A DNA stretch of 64,000 bases. Origin: Prevotella sp. (lineage in GTDB: Bacteria > Bacteroidota > Bacteroidia > Bacteroidales > Bacteroidaceae). Below the pieces are notes generated by a model. The model did not search any database and was not told the origin of the DNA. It saw nothing but the letters and a program-made list of their open reading frames with translations. How positions within the stretch are numbered: the stretch's first letter is position 1; the number at the start of each line of letters is the position of its first letter. Shown in pieces: positions 61,949-64,000 of this stretch. The stretch covers positions 60,905 through 124,904 of the forward strand of contig JAGCDZ010000006.1 of the NCBI GenBank assembly GCA_017650905.1. Reading direction: 5' to 3'. The position numbers and the translations under genes are program-made.

Positions 61949-63732
61949 AGATAGCCGTCATACAAATCAGCGAGGCAGGCAGACATGTTGCTTATTGCAT
62001 CCAACAAGAATTGGGTGCCCAGCTCATCGAGCGTACAGCCGTCGGAGCGCATTGGAAAGACTACAATGCCTTTGTGTTTGTTGGTGCTATGGGCATTTGC
62101 GTTCGCACCATTGCCCCCTATATAGAAGATAAGCATACAGACCCTGCCGTTGTCTGTGTAGATTCTTTTGGAAAGCACGTTATCTCTGTCCTCTCTGGTC
62201 ATGTAGGAGGGGCTAATGATTTAACCAAACAGATTGCAGGTGTTTTGGGCGTTGATCCTATCATCACCACCCAGAGCGACAATGCTGGCCTTTGGCCACT
62301 CGATACGATTTATGAGAATTATAATTGGCACATGAGCTATGTGGGAAATCTCAATACTGCGATAGGGAAGTTTGTCAACAGGGAACCTGTGGCTCTTCTC
62401 CTTGATATTCGTGATGAGGGTACAGATTATCTTGAGCGCACTTGTCCCCAGCATGTGACCATTGTCAAATCTGCCGATGAGATCATGGATGGAAACTACG
62501 CTTTAGCCATTATAGTCTCTCCTTTCATCTATTCCAATTTACCGTCTGATTTATTAGTCGTTCAATATACCCCACAAGTGTTGGATTTGGGTATTGGACT
62601 GGCCCATCAGGCACCAGTAGATACTTATGAGGACATCCAACAACTGCTAAGTGAACACCATATTTGTCTGTGGTCTGAATGTATCCGCAATATCTGTACC
62701 ATTGATATCAAAGCCGAGGAACCTGTTATCCAAAAGTTCCAAGCAGAACGATACGGGCTTGAGCTCAAACTTTATACTGCCGATGAACTGGCTAAGGTGG
62801 ACGTTCCCACTCCCAGTGAGATGGTAGAAAAGCACGTTGGGACACCCAGCGTTTGTGAGGCTGCAGCCCTTTTGGTTTCCAATCACGGAAAACTCCTATT
62901 GCCCAAAGTGAAGGGAAAGAACTTCACACTTGCTGTAGCCATCGATTGCAAGTATCTCCGCGAGGGCCATATCGAGATAGTTGGTGCAGGTCCTGGTGAT
63001 CCAGATTTGGTATCTGTGCGAGGCCGTAAGATGTTGGAGCGGGCAGACCTGATTCTCTATGCTGGCTCGTTAGTGCCTAAGGCTTTGACAGATTGCCACA
63101 AGCCCGGTGCTGTGGTGCGCTCTTCTGCCGACATGAACCTTGAAGAGCAGTGTGCATTGATGAAGGAGCATTACGACAAGGGCCACTTCATCGTTCGTCT
63201 GCATACAGGCGACCCTTGTATCTTCGGTGCGATTCAGGAGCAGATGGCTTTCTTCGATGCTAATGGTATGGACTATCACATCACGCCGGGAATTTCCTCG
63301 TTCCTTGCTGCTGCTGCTGAGTTGCAGAGTCAGTTCACGATTCCTGAGCGTTGTCAGACGATTATTCTCACGCGAGGCGAGGGGAGAACCCCCATGCCCG
63401 AGAAAGAACAATTGCATCTGCTGGCGCGTAGTCAGAGCACGATGTGCATCTTCCTTTCAGCGTCGATAGTCGATGATGTCCAGCGCGAACTCCTTCAGGA
63501 ATATCCAGAAGATACACCCGTCGCAGCCTGTTATCATCTCACATGGCCCGATCAGAAAATCTATCGAGGCAAGCTCAAAGACCTCGCTAAGATTGTCCAC
63601 GATAACCGCCTGACACTCACTACGATGCTCGTTGTCGGTGAAGCAATAGATAACCGCCAAGGACTCTCGGAATTATATAGCAAGCACTTCACTCATCTCT
63701 TCCGTCAGGGCGACGACGAAGTCACATCGTGA
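61945..63732 (+). CDS. cbiG: CbiG fused to precorrin-4 C11-methyltransferase
   Basis: 595 residues. The front half, to about 340, is CbiG, the cobalt-precorrin-5A hydrolase (GAMGICVRTIAPYIEDKHTD, then LSGHVGGANDL). The rear half is CobM/CbiF (EIVGAGPGDPDLVSVRGRKM, then HTGDPCIFGAI), which methylates C11. Presence of CbiG points to the anaerobic, cobalt-early pathway. The start overlaps the cbiET stop (ATGA). The genes for CbiK/CbiX, CbiL, CbiD and CbiJ are not in the window. Confidence 0.92.
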   Translation: MKIAVIQISEAGRHVAYCIQQELGAQLIERTAVGAHWKDYNAFVFVGAMGICVRTIAPYIEDKHTDPAVVCVDSFGKHVISVLSGHVGGANDLTKQIAGVLGVDPIITTQSDNAGLWPLDTIYENYNWHMSYVGNLNTAIGKFVNREPVALLLDIRDEGTDYLERTCPQHVTIVKSADEIMDGNYALAIIVSPFIYSNLPSDLLVVQYTPQVLDLGIGLAHQAPVDTYEDIQQLLSEHHICLWSECIRNICTIDIKAEEPVIQKFQAERYGLELKLYTADELAKVDVPTPSEMVEKHVGTPSVCEAAALLVSNHGKLLLPKVKGKNFTLAVAIDCKYLREGHIEIVGAGPGDPDLVSVRGRKMLERADLILYAGSLVPKALTDCHKPGAVVRSSADMNLEEQCALMKEHYDKGHFIVRLHTGDPCIFGAIQEQMAFFDANGMDYHITPGISSFLAAAAELQSQFTIPERCQTIILTRGEGRTPMPEKEQLHLLARSQSTMCIFLSASIVDDVQRELLQEYPEDTPVAACYHLTWPDQKIYRGKLKDLAKIVHDNRLTLTTMLVVGEAIDNRQGLSELYSKHFTHLFRQGDDEVTS

Positions 63733-63950
63733 ATTCCTCACATAGTATCCGACAACTGGCAATCTGGCGGTCGAAGGCATCGAGGTATATAGGTCGCGTC
63801 GAGGTACGTGTAACAGCGGAACAAAGCTGGAACGATGTTAAATATTAGGCGCAAAATTTGGGTCACTTGTAAAACCCTGTGTTGAAAATTTAGCTTAGAA
63901 GTCTGATATTTCAAATATTGTATGTACCTTTGCACACAAAGAGTACTGGT
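63733..63950. other. Spacer after the cob genes
   Basis: A 40-codon frame with a GTG overlapping the cbiG-cobM stop (about 63729-63848) could be the start of a broken next gene, but it has no family feature. A -7 element TACCTTTG lies at 63925-63932. Confidence 0.4.
63925..63932 (+). promoter_or_regulatory. -7 promoter element of the gene at the right edge
   Basis: TACCTTTG fits TAnnTTTG, 19 bases before the ATG at 63951. Confidence 0.5.
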
Positions 63951-64000
63951 ATGAACGAGAATCCCTATATGATGCTTGCAAAGGTCATCCTTCCCAAAGA
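63951..64000 (+). CDS. Start of a gene cut by the window edge, possibly an IS protein
   Basis: Only 16 codons are visible (MNENPYMMLAKVILPK). They resemble the beginning of the small N-terminal protein of ISAon1-type transposons, but this is too short to be sure. It lies behind a good -7 element and after the cob cluster, whose remaining genes are missing here. An insertion sequence breaking the cluster would explain this. Confidence 0.4.
   Translation, partial: MNENPYMMLAKVILPK

Noticed and set aside
1-64000. tRNA, rRNA or CRISPR arrays
   Set aside because: No cloverleaf-like or regularly spaced repeats were found by eye.

Overview
The window looks like a chromosomal segment of a Prevotella-type member of the Bacteroidales. 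Nearly every transcription unit starts behind the Bacteroidetes -7 element TAnnTTTG. There is a SusC/SusD pair with a hybrid two-component regulator (HTCS), a long Bacteroidetes LepB followed by a second LepB-like protein and WbqC, DUF3244 and TPR-regulator genes, and a VirE/M15-peptidase module. No rRNA, tRNA or CRISPR array was seen.

Layout. 1-11.4 kb is an AT-rich accessory region. It holds two TPR membrane regulators (the first cut by the window edge), a DUF2335 pair, and a tight four-gene minus-strand cassette: FRG-domain protein, four-helix membrane protein, KwaB-like protein and P-loop ATPase, which I read as a candidate phage-defence island. To the right of the cassette are a strongly structured candidate RNA and an XRE repressor. 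11.4-14.2 kb holds a small mobile-element-like module (M15 peptidase, zinc-ribbon peptide, VirE ATPase). 14.2-17.6 kb is housekeeping: dapB, lepB, a LepB paralog lacking the catalytic dyad, and a WbqC protein. 17.7-28.4 kb is a polysaccharide utilisation locus (HTCS, SusC, SusD, GH30 xylanase-like). 28.5-33.1 kb holds a patatin/Omp85-type protein, pfkA and a frameshifted thioredoxin-like gene.

33.4-44.8 kb is the most interesting block. One plus-strand gene train combines a 39-residue double-glycine peptide precursor; an anti-sigma-type kinase and a STAS antagonist; a HlyD adaptor; a C39 peptidase ABC exporter and a second ABC exporter of the NHLM type; a solute-binding protein; a dCache-HAMP-SpoIIE phosphatase; a second periplasmic adaptor; and TolC. 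It looks like a complete peptide maturation and three-layer export machine with its own partner-switching signalling circuit, but with no peptide-modifying enzyme and no sigma factor.

44.8-51.6 kb carries two divergent GH127-type beta-L-arabinofuranosidases and a GH3 enzyme, which would fit arabinoxylan or arabinan use together with the GH30. 51.6-54.7 kb has a TGS-uridine kinase fusion and an OhrR/ferritin-like oxidative-stress cluster. 55.2-56.6 kb encodes a lipoprotein. 56.8-63.7 kb is a divergent cobalamin cluster (cobUTS one way; cobJ-cbiC, cbiET and cbiG-cobM fusions the other), with a REP-like hairpin inserted in frame in cbiET. The window ends in the first codons of a gene that may belong to an insertion sequence. 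All assignments are from reading the sequence; no database search was run.
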